DNA of 60,741 nucleotides, taken from NCBI GenBank assembly GCA_910587915.1, contig CAJUOB010000016.1:1-60741 (forward strand), written 5' to 3'. Positions 25,666-33,621 of this stretch are shown piece after piece (position 1 is the stretch's first letter; every line of letters starts with the position of its first letter). Under the pieces are notes generated by a model, which saw only the letters and a list, made by a program, of their open reading frames with translations, was not told the origin of the DNA and ran no database searches. Source of the stretch: an uncultured Muribaculaceae bacterium (lineage in GTDB: Bacteria > Bacteroidota > Bacteroidia > Bacteroidales > Muribaculaceae). Both the position numbers and the translations under genes were made by a program.

Positions 25666-26142
25666 TTACCGTCGGGTAGCGGTGAAGACGGTGTCGACTG
25701 TTATGGTCACGTCGTAGGGCGTGGCTTTATTGGAGCGGTGGCTCACTGTCGACCCATGGTAGTAGAATGATTGCTGCACATCCCATGACCGTACGCCGAC
25801 CAGACGCGATTCGCCCGAAGGAATATCGGCACGGACATTGTGACTGGCGCGGTGCAGCAGTTTTTTGTCGAGGTCGTAGTAGGAGATGGTGAAGGCTATT
25901 CGCCGTATTGTGTCGCTGCCGGTATTGGTGGCAAAGAATGTTTCCCGACGTGAACGCAGAGGTTTGTCGTATCCTTTTACTTCGATGATGTCGGTCGACG
26001 GAGCTGCGACAGTGTCGTAGGTCACGGTCGGACATGCAGTCTCGGTGTCGGGCTTTATAGCATGCAGTCCGCGGCGTGTGGTGCGCTGGGCGGTACATGT
26101 CATGGCAATGAGCAGAGCCAATATTACCGGTAGGTTTTTCAT
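25666..26142 (-). CDS. Small secreted protein of unknown function
   Basis: I do not recognise this 158-residue protein. A signal peptide (LPVILALLIAMTCTA) ends before Gln19. The mature part has strands that read like a FxxxNTGSDTIRRIAFTISYYD segment, reminiscent of small immunoglobulin-like periplasmic proteins, with no cysteines and no catalytic motif. Its start overlaps the stop of the preceding unknown gene by ATGA, and hppA follows. Confidence 0.65.
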   Translation of the reverse strand: MKNLPVILALLIAMTCTAQRTTRRGLHAIKPDTETACPTVTYDTVAAPSTDIIEVKGYDKPLRSRRETFFATNTGSDTIRRIAFTISYYDLDKKLLHRASHNVRADIPSGESRLVGVRSWDVQQSFYYHGSTVSHRSNKATPYDVTITVDTVFTATRR

Positions 26143-26666
26143 AGTATGACTGGTGTTGGAGGTGAGTCGATGCGGATGGCACCGTCGATGCCTTGCGGAC
26201 GAGTATCGGAATCTACCACTGTGATTCTGAAGAGGTAGGGTAGCATGCGGTGGAAACTTATGCGCTTTCCTTTTTTATAGGCCTTGAATGTGCAGGAACG
26301 CAGCTGCTTGTCGAATTCGATTATGAACCGACAATTTTTTTGTCGTGCGATTTTTCGCGTGTGGCCGGCAAGCGGATCGGTGGAAAATTCGGCATCGTAG
26401 CAGAAGGGTATTGCTGTAGCCGTCAATTTGCCTATGGTGGTGCCCGGTGGCAGCCGGTAGTCGGCGGCTTCGACGACGGTGACAGTGTAGTCGTCGCGGG
26501 TGCCTGGTGTGCGGCTGATCTCGAAAACGGTACCCGACGATGTCGTTTCCCATATGCCGCATGCATCGGTGTGGTCGGCGTCCGCGCCCAGCTCCACCCG
26601 TTGTAGAGGTGGAGCGGCTGCCGTGGTCAGTACGGCGCATAGGGCTAAGACAGCCGGGAGTTTCAT
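26139..26666 (-). CDS. Secreted protein of unknown function
   Basis: I do not recognise this 175-residue protein. The start at ATG 26666 overlaps the DUF3078 gene stop (ATGA) and gives a signal peptide (MKLPAVLALCAVLTTAAA); an upstream frame to 26729 is inside the previous gene. The mature part contains a CGIWETTSSGTVFEI segment resembling the lipocalin-like opening of small Bacteroidota proteins, and a strand near LRSCTFKAYKKGKRISFHRM that resembles the metabolite-binding DUF2147 group. That resemblance is weak and I make no functional call. Confidence 0.6.
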   Translation of the reverse strand: MKLPAVLALCAVLTTAAAPPLQRVELGADADHTDACGIWETTSSGTVFEISRTPGTRDDYTVTVVEAADYRLPPGTTIGKLTATAIPFCYDAEFSTDPLAGHTRKIARQKNCRFIIEFDKQLRSCTFKAYKKGKRISFHRMLPYLFRITVVDSDTRPQGIDGAIRIDSPPTPVIL

Positions 26667-28099
26667 ATGCTGCTGAATGCGTAGGAGAAACCGATCGAGA
26701 GGATTTCCTTCACCTGGAGTTTCTTCCAATCGGGGTGGTCCACGCTGTAGGGAGTGAGTGTGTCGTAGCGCGCGTGCACATTAACCTGCGCCGACATGAA
26801 TCGGTTGATGGTGAAGGCGAGAGTATTTTCCCAATCGGCCTGGAAGCTGTCGTAGTTGGAGAATGCGAATATGCGCGAGTTGAACGCTATATTATTGCAT
26901 ATCTTCCAATACAGACGAATTTCGCCGGACGAACCGAAGTTGTGTTTTGTGACGCGTCCTTCCTCGATACCGTAAGCGGTGGGCGATATGCGGTGGCTTA
27001 TGCAGGTTTTGAGGCCATAGGAAAGCGGTGCGAGCGATGCATCGAAGGTGAAAGTCTTCTTGGCGTTGGCGTAGTTATAGGTCATACCGACACCGACGGT
27101 GAGTTCGCCGGGCGACAGGAACGACGACCGGAGGTCGTGTGAGTTTGTCTTGTACGAATTCAAGAGCTGGGTCTTGAATTGTCCGGTGAACGAGTAGTAC
27201 CAGCGTCTTGCAGCCTTGATACCGAAAGTGGTGTTCACCTGGAAAAGGTCGTCGGTGATGTTATAGTTGTGCACATTGTCGTTGGGGGCATTGTTGATGC
27301 CGAGTTTATACTGGGCTGTGGTCTCGAAGAGTAGATTGGGATGGTACTCGGTGTTTAGCTTCACATTGTAGACTACATTGGCGAGCATGTTTATGTTGTT
27401 GTTACCGCCCTGATACCAGTTTGGCGATACGTATGCCTGCGAGAACTGTAGGAGAGCGTTGAATGAGCGTATCCAGTGTTTTTTCTTCACCGGAGCCGAC
27501 GAGATTGTAGCTCCAACATTGGATGCATGGGCCAGTTCCTTGATTTCGATGGTGTGCTTGGATGGGTCGACCACAGCGTGATATTGCTTGGGTGCCTCGG
27601 GGAGCAGGTCGATGTTGTACGATACTTTCTCGGGATACTTCGAGAAAAGGTCGTACTTCATGGCTTTAATCGATCGGTCGAGGGCATCGTACTGTTCGAA
27701 CCATCGGTATGCGGGCCTTCCGGTGAGATCGGGCTCGAAGGGATCATCGTCGGCAGCGAAATTGTGGTGGTCGAATACTGCAGGTAGAAAGAAGTAGTCG
27801 GGCAGCGGGAGCGTGCTCATGGTGTTTTCCCGTGGCAGATATTTTATAGAATCGAGGTACATGTCGATTTCTTCGATACTTCTAACTCTGAATGCGGCCG
27901 AGTCGAGAGGCGCAGTTGCAGTGTTGACCTCTGTCAGGGCTATGGCTTCATCGATTATTGTGGCTACGGTGGCGGTGGTGTCGGGCGCAAGCGGTTTCTC
28001 CCCGACTTTAGCCGACTCGAAGTACATAGCCTGTGCGTTTGCGGCGGAGTATGCCGGCAAAAGGGCTGCTATGCCCAGTATGAATGCTTTGATAGTCAT
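26663..28099 (-). CDS. DUF3078 outer-membrane-type protein
   Basis: The start at ATG 28099 overlaps the menG stop by ATGA and gives a signal peptide ending before Gln23; the open frame upstream lies inside menG. The mature protein of about 455 residues has an N-terminal helical or linker region of some 170 residues, then repeating amphipathic strands such as YVSPNWYQGGNNNINMLANV and a terminal aromatic strand, the pattern of DUF3078 proteins of Bacteroidota, which are thought to be outer-membrane barrels. No function is established. Position between menG and hppA is given by translational coupling. Confidence 0.8.
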   Translation of the reverse strand: MTIKAFILGIAALLPAYSAANAQAMYFESAKVGEKPLAPDTTATVATIIDEAIALTEVNTATAPLDSAAFRVRSIEEIDMYLDSIKYLPRENTMSTLPLPDYFFLPAVFDHHNFAADDDPFEPDLTGRPAYRWFEQYDALDRSIKAMKYDLFSKYPEKVSYNIDLLPEAPKQYHAVVDPSKHTIEIKELAHASNVGATISSAPVKKKHWIRSFNALLQFSQAYVSPNWYQGGNNNINMLANVVYNVKLNTEYHPNLLFETTAQYKLGINNAPNDNVHNYNITDDLFQVNTTFGIKAARRWYYSFTGQFKTQLLNSYKTNSHDLRSSFLSPGELTVGVGMTYNYANAKKTFTFDASLAPLSYGLKTCISHRISPTAYGIEEGRVTKHNFGSSGEIRLYWKICNNIAFNSRIFAFSNYDSFQADWENTLAFTINRFMSAQVNVHARYDTLTPYSVDHPDWKKLQVKEILSIGFSYAFSSI

Positions 28100-28836
28100 A
28101 GTCTTGGTTTGTTGGCGGTGTATAGTGTGCAAACTCCCATCGATAGGGGTGTGAACGATGCGTCGGATAGTCCGGCCTGACACATGAGGGCTGTCATATG
28201 TTGGCGCTGTGGCGCTGCGGCGATACTTTCCGGCAGATAGGCGTAGGCACGTCGGTCGCCGGCGATGACGCTGCCGGCAGCAGGAATGAGGAATCGGGTG
28301 TAGAGGGAGTAGAATGGTTTGCACCACGAGGCGGTGGGGGTGGAAAGTTCGAGAACGGCAAGAGTTCCTCCTGGGCGTAGTATGCGTGCCATTTCGCGGT
28401 ATCCGGCGGCAATATCGGCAAAGTTCCGCACTCCATAGGCTATGGTGACAAGGTCGAAGCTGTCATCGGGCAGCCCGGTGGCCAGACAGTCGGCCTGACG
28501 GAAGTCGATGTCGACTCCTTTGGCGGCTGCTTTGACGCGTGCTTTGTCGAGCATGCCTTCCGATAGGTCGAGACCTGTTACGTCGGCTTGCGGCAGAATC
28601 CGCTTCAGGGCAAGGGCTACATCGCCTGTGCCTGTGGCGAGGTCGGCGATGGTGGTGGGATTACACCGTCGGGCGACGTCGAGTAGACGCCGCAGCCACA
28701 CTCGGTCGAGACCGAACGACATGGCCCTGTTCATGAAGTCGTAGGCAGGCGCAATGGCGTCGAACATGGCTTCGACCTGCTTCCCTTTCTGGCGCGAATC
28801 GTTGCTGTATGGATTGATTTTCTCTACTTTTTCCAC
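28096..28836 (-). CDS. menG: Demethylmenaquinone methyltransferase
   Basis: Last step of menaquinone synthesis: SAM-dependent C-methylation of demethylmenaquinone. The 246-residue protein carries the UbiE/MenG signatures YDFMNRAMSFGLDRVWLRR near residues 32-50 and the SAM site DLATGTGDVAL near 66-76, followed by DLSEGML, then YGVRNFADIAAGYREMARILRPGG. Menaquinone is the expected respiratory quinone in Bacteroidota. The DUF3078 gene follows with a four-base overlap, and purC lies upstream across a strong hairpin. Confidence 0.94.
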   Translation of the reverse strand: MEKVEKINPYSNDSRQKGKQVEAMFDAIAPAYDFMNRAMSFGLDRVWLRRLLDVARRCNPTTIADLATGTGDVALALKRILPQADVTGLDLSEGMLDKARVKAAAKGVDIDFRQADCLATGLPDDSFDLVTIAYGVRNFADIAAGYREMARILRPGGTLAVLELSTPTASWCKPFYSLYTRFLIPAAGSVIAGDRRAYAYLPESIAAAPQRQHMTALMCQAGLSDASFTPLSMGVCTLYTANKPRL

Positions 28837-28877
28837 TCTGTGTTATGGTTGGACGGCGTGGTGCCGTGTATGGAAGA

Positions 28878-28908
28878 GCATAGGTGCGCGCACTCCGCGC
28901 ACCTATGC
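28878..28908. repeat. Near-symmetrical hairpin between purC and menG
   Basis: A perfect 13-bp stem (28878-28890 with 28896-28908) with a 5-base loop lies 7 bases past the purC stop. No T-tract follows on either strand. It may protect or process mRNA ends between the two genes. Confidence 0.6.
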
Positions 28909-28914
28909 CTGTGA

Positions 28915-29856
28915 TTAAAGTGTGGCCAGGAAGTCGAGCACACCTGTCTCGATGCGCTTGGCGGCATCGGCTTCGGGTGCGGGCACAAATTTGCGGCCGG
29001 TCACGTGTTCGTATAGCTCGATGTAGCGTTCGGAGATGCTGCGGCAGATTTCATCGGTCATTTCGGGTACTTTCTGGCCGGGCTTGCCCATGAAGCCGTT
29101 CTCCATAAGCCATTGGCGCACGAATTCTTTCGAAAGCTGGCGCTGAGGCTTGCCCTGGTCGAAGAGCTCCTGATATGTGTCGGCATAGAAGTAGCGCGAC
29201 GAGTCGGGGGTGTGGATCTCGTCGATGAGCATAATCTTGTCGGCGAGTTTTCCGAATTCATACTTTGTGTCCACGAGTATGAGTCCGCGTTCGGCGGCCA
29301 TTGCTGTTCCGATCTCGAATAGACGGAGAGCGTATTTCTCGATCACGGCATAGTCTTCGGCCGATACGAGACCGCGGGCTATTATTTCCTCGCGCGATAT
29401 GTTTTCGTCGTGTCCTTCGTCGGCCTTTGTTGTCGGGGTGACGATGGGGTGGGGCAGGCGTTCATTCTCGCGGAGGCCTTCGGGCAGTTTCACGCCGCAG
29501 ATTTCGCGGGCACCGGCGGCGTATTCGCGCCATGCGCTTCCGGCCAGATAGCCACGCACAATCATTTCCACGCGGAAGCCTTCGCAGCGCGAGCCTGCTG
29601 TGGCCATGGGATCGACTTCGGCGAGTTTCCAGTTGGGAATCTCGGCAGCGGTTGCGTCGAGGAAGTAGTTTGCAATCTGGTTGAGCACCTGTCCTTTGTA
29701 GGGAATTCCCTTGGGCAGCACTACGTCGAACGCCGATATGCGGTCGGTGGCTACGAGCACGATGATATCGTTGGCCAGTGTATATACGTCGCGGACTTTA
29801 CCGTGGTAAACTCCGGTCTGGCCGGGGAAATTGAAGTCGGTGTGTGTGAGGGTCAT
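28915..29856 (-). CDS. purC: Phosphoribosylaminoimidazole-succinocarboxamide synthase
   Basis: SAICAR synthase of purine synthesis, joining aspartate to CAIR with ATP. The 313-residue protein is the longer form common in Bacteroidota and eukaryotes. Visible signatures are GKVRDVY near residues 19-25, DRISAFDVVLPKGIPYKG, the MIVRGYLAGSAW segment, and the C-terminal DEIHTPDSSRYF and SKEFVRQWL. It begins 29 bases after phoH and is probably on the same transcript. Confidence 0.96.
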   Translation of the reverse strand: MTLTHTDFNFPGQTGVYHGKVRDVYTLANDIIVLVATDRISAFDVVLPKGIPYKGQVLNQIANYFLDATAAEIPNWKLAEVDPMATAGSRCEGFRVEMIVRGYLAGSAWREYAAGAREICGVKLPEGLRENERLPHPIVTPTTKADEGHDENISREEIIARGLVSAEDYAVIEKYALRLFEIGTAMAAERGLILVDTKYEFGKLADKIMLIDEIHTPDSSRYFYADTYQELFDQGKPQRQLSKEFVRQWLMENGFMGKPGQKVPEMTDEICRSISERYIELYEHVTGRKFVPAPEADAAKRIETGVLDFLATL

Positions 29857-29885
29857 GATTGGCTTGTATTGAGAGTTTGATTAGA

Positions 29886-30899
29886 TTATCCGTTGTCGGT
29901 GCTGCCTGCTTCGGCTGCAATCCGTGCAGCCTCGGCTTTCGCGGCATCAGCAGCTGCTTTTTCCTCGCGGTCGAATCGTTCGTAGGCCTCGACGATGCGC
30001 TGCACCAGAGAGTGACGCACGATGTCCTTGCGGCCAAATTCGACAAGACCGACGCCCGGTACTCCGTCGAGAATCTTCAGCGCTTGTACCAGACCGCTCT
30101 GTGTGCTTCGGGGAAGGTCTATCTGGGTGACGTCGCCTGTGACAATCATCTTGGCATTCATGCCAAGTCGGGTGAGGAACATCTTTATCTGATGCACGGT
30201 AGTGTTCTGAGCTTCGTCGAGCACTATGATGGCGTCGTTGAGGGTGCGGCCGCGCATGAATGCGAGCGGGGCTATCTGTATCACCTTTGTCTCCATGTAT
30301 TCCTTTAGCTTCATGGCAGGAATCATGTCTTCGAGGGCGTCGTAGAGCGGTTGCAGATATGGGTCGATCTTATCTTTCATGTCGCCCGGCAGGAAACCGA
30401 GTTTTTCTCCGGCTTCGACGGCCGGACGCGAGAGTATGATCTTGCGGGCCTCGCGATTCTTCAATGCTCTCACAGCGAGAGCGATGGCAATATATGTCTT
30501 GCCGGTACCGGCCGGCCCGAGGGCAAAGGTGAGGTCGTTGTCGGTGAATGCCTCGACGAGTTTCTGCTGGTTTGGAGTGCGGGGGCTTATAGGCTTGCCG
30601 TTGATGCCGTATATTATTACTCCGTCGCGACGTTGCTCCTTGGGGGCTTCGCCTTTCACGATGTCGAGAATCACGTCTTCGCTCAAGCGGTTGTACTGCT
30701 CGGCGTATTGGGCGAGTTCCTTGATGCGGGCTTCGAATTCGGCCGTGTCGTGCTCTTCGCCGATGACACGGATCACCGAGCCGCGCGCCGATATGCGTAG
30801 CTTCGGGAAGAGGTTTTTTATGAGTTGCATGTTGGCGTTGTTGACGCCGTAGAAGCAGATGGGGTCGACACTGTCGACGATAACTATGCGTTCTATCAT
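29886..30899 (-). CDS. phoH: PhoH-like ATPase
   Basis: The start at ATG 30899 (MIERIVIVDS) gives 337 residues; further upstream in-frame codons lie in the promoter. The ATPase domain has Walker A GPAGTGKT near residue 130 and Walker B IIVLDEAQN near 222-230, and there is an N-terminal region of about 100 residues with a KH-like IRVIGEEHDTAEFEARI stretch and an Ala/Glu-rich tail. PhoH2-like proteins are linked with RNA metabolism and YbeY/ribosome maturation; the cellular role is not fixed. It leads the transcript that runs through purC and probably to hppA. Confidence 0.92.
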   Translation of the reverse strand: MIERIVIVDSVDPICFYGVNNANMQLIKNLFPKLRISARGSVIRVIGEEHDTAEFEARIKELAQYAEQYNRLSEDVILDIVKGEAPKEQRRDGVIIYGINGKPISPRTPNQQKLVEAFTDNDLTFALGPAGTGKTYIAIALAVRALKNREARKIILSRPAVEAGEKLGFLPGDMKDKIDPYLQPLYDALEDMIPAMKLKEYMETKVIQIAPLAFMRGRTLNDAIIVLDEAQNTTVHQIKMFLTRLGMNAKMIVTGDVTQIDLPRSTQSGLVQALKILDGVPGVGLVEFGRKDIVRHSLVQRIVEAYERFDREEKAAADAAKAEAARIAAEAGSTDNG

Positions 30900-30930
30900 A
30901 ATTGAAACGGGCCGATTGCAAACCGGTATG

Positions 30931-30963
30931 CAAAAATACGAATAAGTTGAGCGCAAAACCAAA
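30931..30963 (-). promoter_or_regulatory. Promoter of the phoH-purC operon
   Basis: On the minus strand TTTG (30960-30963), a 21-base spacer and TATTTTTG (30931-30938) match the Bacteroidota consensus; the leader is about 28 bases. Confidence 0.75.
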
Positions 30964-31025
30964 TTTATTTGAGTTTTGCCGAACGATAGTATTTATTTCC
31001 ACCGGTTGGCGTTAAACAAAATTTC

Positions 31026-31056
31026 AAAAAAATCGCTTCCCGCGAGCGGAAAGCGA
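31026..31056 (-). terminator. Intrinsic terminator after the small secreted-protein gene
   Basis: On the minus strand an 11-base stem (31046-31056 with 31033-31043, one G-U pair; innermost pairs open) is followed by a run of seven T. It ends the SDR-secreted protein transcript. Confidence 0.82.
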
Positions 31057-31078
31057 CCTGAGAGCTTATATCGACATG

Positions 31079-31528
31079 CTATGCAGGGCGTAGACTTGCG
31101 AGGTAGTGCATGGCCGACGGATTGCTTATGTTGCCGATGATGAGTACCACCGGGAGGTCGCCGTCGGCCTGGCATACGCCGTAGACCCGCTTATTGCGGT
31201 TGTCGAAAGTGGCGTATATGTCGCGTCCCGGCACCTTCACCACCTTGCCTCCGTTGCCGCGTGCTATTACAGCTGTGAGCGAGAGAGCCGAAACGCCTTC
31301 GATGGCTTTCTGTGTGCCGATGGCGAAGATGAGCGTATTGTCGCGGTTGCGGAACACATCCATGTCCATCTTTCGCGACATATCGCTGTCGTATACCATG
31401 CCGTCGGGCGCTTCGATGATTGCACCGTGGCTTCTGAGGGTGTTGGTGGCCTGTGCCGTCAATGCTGTAGCGAGCAATGCCATGCACAGCACTACGACTC
31501 TGAAAAGGTGTGAATGTTCGCGTGTCAA
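31079..31528 (-). CDS. Small secreted protein of unknown function
   Basis: I do not recognise this 149-residue protein. A signal peptide of about 25 residues ends before Gln26. The mature part has alternating polar and hydrophobic strands (MDMDVFRNRDNTLIFAIG, then GGKVVKVPGRDIYATFDNR) with one cysteine and no catalytic motif. It begins 37 bases after the SDR gene and ends at a strong terminator, so it is probably cotranscribed with that dehydrogenase; nothing links the two functionally. Confidence 0.6.
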   Translation of the reverse strand: MTREHSHLFRVVVLCMALLATALTAQATNTLRSHGAIIEAPDGMVYDSDMSRKMDMDVFRNRDNTLIFAIGTQKAIEGVSALSLTAVIARGNGGKVVKVPGRDIYATFDNRNKRVYGVCQADGDLPVVLIIGNISNPSAMHYLASLRPA

Positions 31529-31565
31529 TGTTATGTAATGTTAACGAATGGAATGGCTTCTTGGT

Positions 31566-32318
31566 TCACTGTGCGGTGAGGCCGCCGTCGATTGGAATTA
31601 AAGCTCCGGTGATGAACGGCGCGGCTCCCGATGCGAGGAAATATACGGTCTCGGCAACTTCTTCGGGATATCCTAAACGACGCATGGGGAATAGTGCTCC
31701 CTCTTCCTCGAAATATTCCTCGGCAGGCTTGCCTGTGCGCTCCGACAGACGGTCGAACAGCTTCTCCACCAGCGGAGTGCGGATAGTGCCCGGACACACA
31801 GCATTCACTTGCACGCCTTTGTCGGCGAGGTCTAGCGCTATGCTTTTTGTCATCTGGCCGATAGCTCCTTTTGTGAGTCCGTAGGCGAAGCTGGCGGTTT
31901 TGCCTATGGTCGATTGGTCGGAGGCCATGAGCACGGCTGTGCCACCCCCGCCGGCAATGATAGCCGGGAGTGCCGCACGAAGAGTGTTGATTGTGCCGTA
32001 GAGATTGGTCTGTATCACCAGGTCGAGTTCTGCGTCGGAAATGTCGAGGATGGTGTTCTTGCGATGTATGCCGGCGTTGGCGAACACGCTGTCAAGCCGT
32101 CCGAAACGTTCGATGGCGCATGCTACGGCAGCCTCGATGTCGGCCCGGTTGCGTGTGTCGCCGGCCACGAATACCGACGACGTGAGTGCTGCGGCAAGAG
32201 CGTTGCCGGCCTCGGAGTCGATGTCCATAAAAACCACGTTCCATCCCTCGGACGCGAATTTGCGCACGGCGGCTGCGCCAATCCCTGCAGCGCCGCCGGT
32301 GATAAGTACCGTTTTCAT
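31566..32318 (-). CDS. Short-chain dehydrogenase/reductase (SDR)
   Basis: A 250-residue classical SDR with the NAD(P)-binding TGGAAGIGAAA at residues 7-17, an Asp at the end of the second strand (MDIDSEAG) that favours NAD over NADP, the NAGIH motif near 80-84, the catalytic Ser in MASDQSTIG and YGLTK (Tyr-x-x-x-Lys) near 145-149. The substrate is unknown; the C-terminal PIDGGLTAQ pattern is shared by many sugar and alcohol dehydrogenases. The ATG lies 4 bases beyond a -7 promoter box. Confidence 0.85.
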   Translation of the reverse strand: MKTVLITGGAAGIGAAAVRKFASEGWNVVFMDIDSEAGNALAAALTSSVFVAGDTRNRADIEAAVACAIERFGRLDSVFANAGIHRKNTILDISDAELDLVIQTNLYGTINTLRAALPAIIAGGGGTAVLMASDQSTIGKTASFAYGLTKGAIGQMTKSIALDLADKGVQVNAVCPGTIRTPLVEKLFDRLSERTGKPAEEYFEEEGALFPMRRLGYPEEVAETVYFLASGAAPFITGALIPIDGGLTAQ

Positions 32319-32322
32319 GCCG

Positions 32323-32330
32323 CAAATTTA
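32323..32330 (-). promoter_or_regulatory. Possible -7 box giving a leaderless SDR mRNA
   Basis: On the minus strand TAAATTTG is separated from the ATG by only 4 bases. No -33 box is evident at the expected distance. Confidence 0.45.
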
Positions 32331-32347
32331 CACCATTTGGCATATAA

Positions 32348-32386
32348 AATCCACCCCTAAAGGTAATTTAACTTTAGGGGTGGATT
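32348..32386 (-). terminator. Intrinsic terminator of the suf operon
   Basis: A perfect 15-bp stem (32348-32362 with 32372-32386), 9-base loop, is followed on the minus strand by TTTTATAT. It lies 12 bases past the sufS stop. Confidence 0.92.
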
Positions 32387-32397
32387 GTGGTATGGTG

Positions 32398-33621
32398 TTA
32401 TGCGAGCATGGTGGCGGTGCGGCGGAGGGCTGCGATGAAGGCGTCGACTTCGGCTGTGGTGTTGTAGAGTGCGAATGATGCCCGGACGGTGCCTTCGATG
32501 CCGAAGCGTTCCATCAGAGGCTGAGCGCAGTGGTGTCCGGTGCGCACTTCTATACCCATCTGGTCGAGGAGCACGCCGGTGTCGTAGTGGTGGGCATCGC
32601 CGATGAGGAAGGATATGACGGCTGCTTTGCCGGGTGCTGTGCCGAAGATGCGCATGCCGGGTATGGTGAGCATCGCTTCGGTGGCCCGTGCCAGAAGCAT
32701 TTCCTCGTGGGCGGCTATGCGGTCGAGCCCCACGGCTTCCATATAGTCGATTGCTTTGGCCAGGGCGGCGGCTCCGATGAAGTCAGGTGTTCCGGCCTCG
32801 AATTTATATGGAAGATCTGCCCAGGTGGTGCCGCTGAAGCTTACGTGGCCTATCATTTCGCCTCCGCCCTGGTAGGGTGGCATGGCTTCGAGGAGTTCGC
32901 GCCGGCCGTAGAGTATGCCGATTCCGGTGGGGCCGTACATCTTGTGCGAGGAGAATGCATAGAAGTCGGCTCCGAGTGCGCGGACGTCGATTTTTTCGTG
33001 GGCTACGGCCTGGGCACCGTCGACACATACCACTGCGCCCCGGCTATGGGCATAGGCCGTCATCTCGGCTACGGGATTGACTGTGCCGAGAACGTTCGAC
33101 ACATGGCAGAACGACACCAGGCGGGTGCGGTCGGAGAAGAGGTTGCGGTATGCTTCGAGGTCGAGCACTCCGCGGTCGTCGCAAGGCACTACCTTTATCA
33201 CCACTCCTTTGCGCGAGGCAAGCAGCTGCCACGGAACGATGTTGGAGTGATGTTCCATGACGGTGAGTATGATTTCGTCGCCTTCGTTCAGCAGTTCGCC
33301 GTAGGACGATGCTACCAGATTGATGCTCTCGGTGGTGCCGCGGGTGAATATTATCTCTTCGGTCGATGCCGCGCCGATAAAGTCGCGTACTCTCTGGCGG
33401 CTGGCTTCCATTGCTGCCGTGGCTTTCTGCGAGAGGCAGTGCACGCCACGGTGCACATTGGCCTTGGAATGGGTGTAGAGGCGGTCGATTTCGTCGACCA
33501 CCTGCCTTGGCGTCTGTGAAGTTGCTGTGTTGTCGAGGTATACGAGCGGACGCCCGTATACAGTGTCGGAAAGTATGGGAAAGTCGGCGCGGAAGGCTTC
33601 GACGTCGTAGCTTGTGTTCAT
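32398..33621 (-). CDS. sufS: Cysteine desulfurase SufS
   Basis: PLP enzyme that removes sulfur from cysteine for Fe-S cluster assembly. The start at ATG 33621 overlaps the sufD stop by ATGA and gives 407 residues. Typical group II features are LDNTATSQTP near residue 30, MEHHSNIVPW near 122, the PLP lysine in SSHKMYGP, and the active cysteine in RTGHHCAQPL near 355-365. It is the last gene of the operon, and its partner sufE is 21 kb away. Confidence 0.96.
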   Translation of the reverse strand: MNTSYDVEAFRADFPILSDTVYGRPLVYLDNTATSQTPRQVVDEIDRLYTHSKANVHRGVHCLSQKATAAMEASRQRVRDFIGAASTEEIIFTRGTTESINLVASSYGELLNEGDEIILTVMEHHSNIVPWQLLASRKGVVIKVVPCDDRGVLDLEAYRNLFSDRTRLVSFCHVSNVLGTVNPVAEMTAYAHSRGAVVCVDGAQAVAHEKIDVRALGADFYAFSSHKMYGPTGIGILYGRRELLEAMPPYQGGGEMIGHVSFSGTTWADLPYKFEAGTPDFIGAAALAKAIDYMEAVGLDRIAAHEEMLLARATEAMLTIPGMRIFGTAPGKAAVISFLIGDAHHYDTGVLLDQMGIEVRTGHHCAQPLMERFGIEGTVRASFALYNTTAEVDAFIAALRRTATMLA

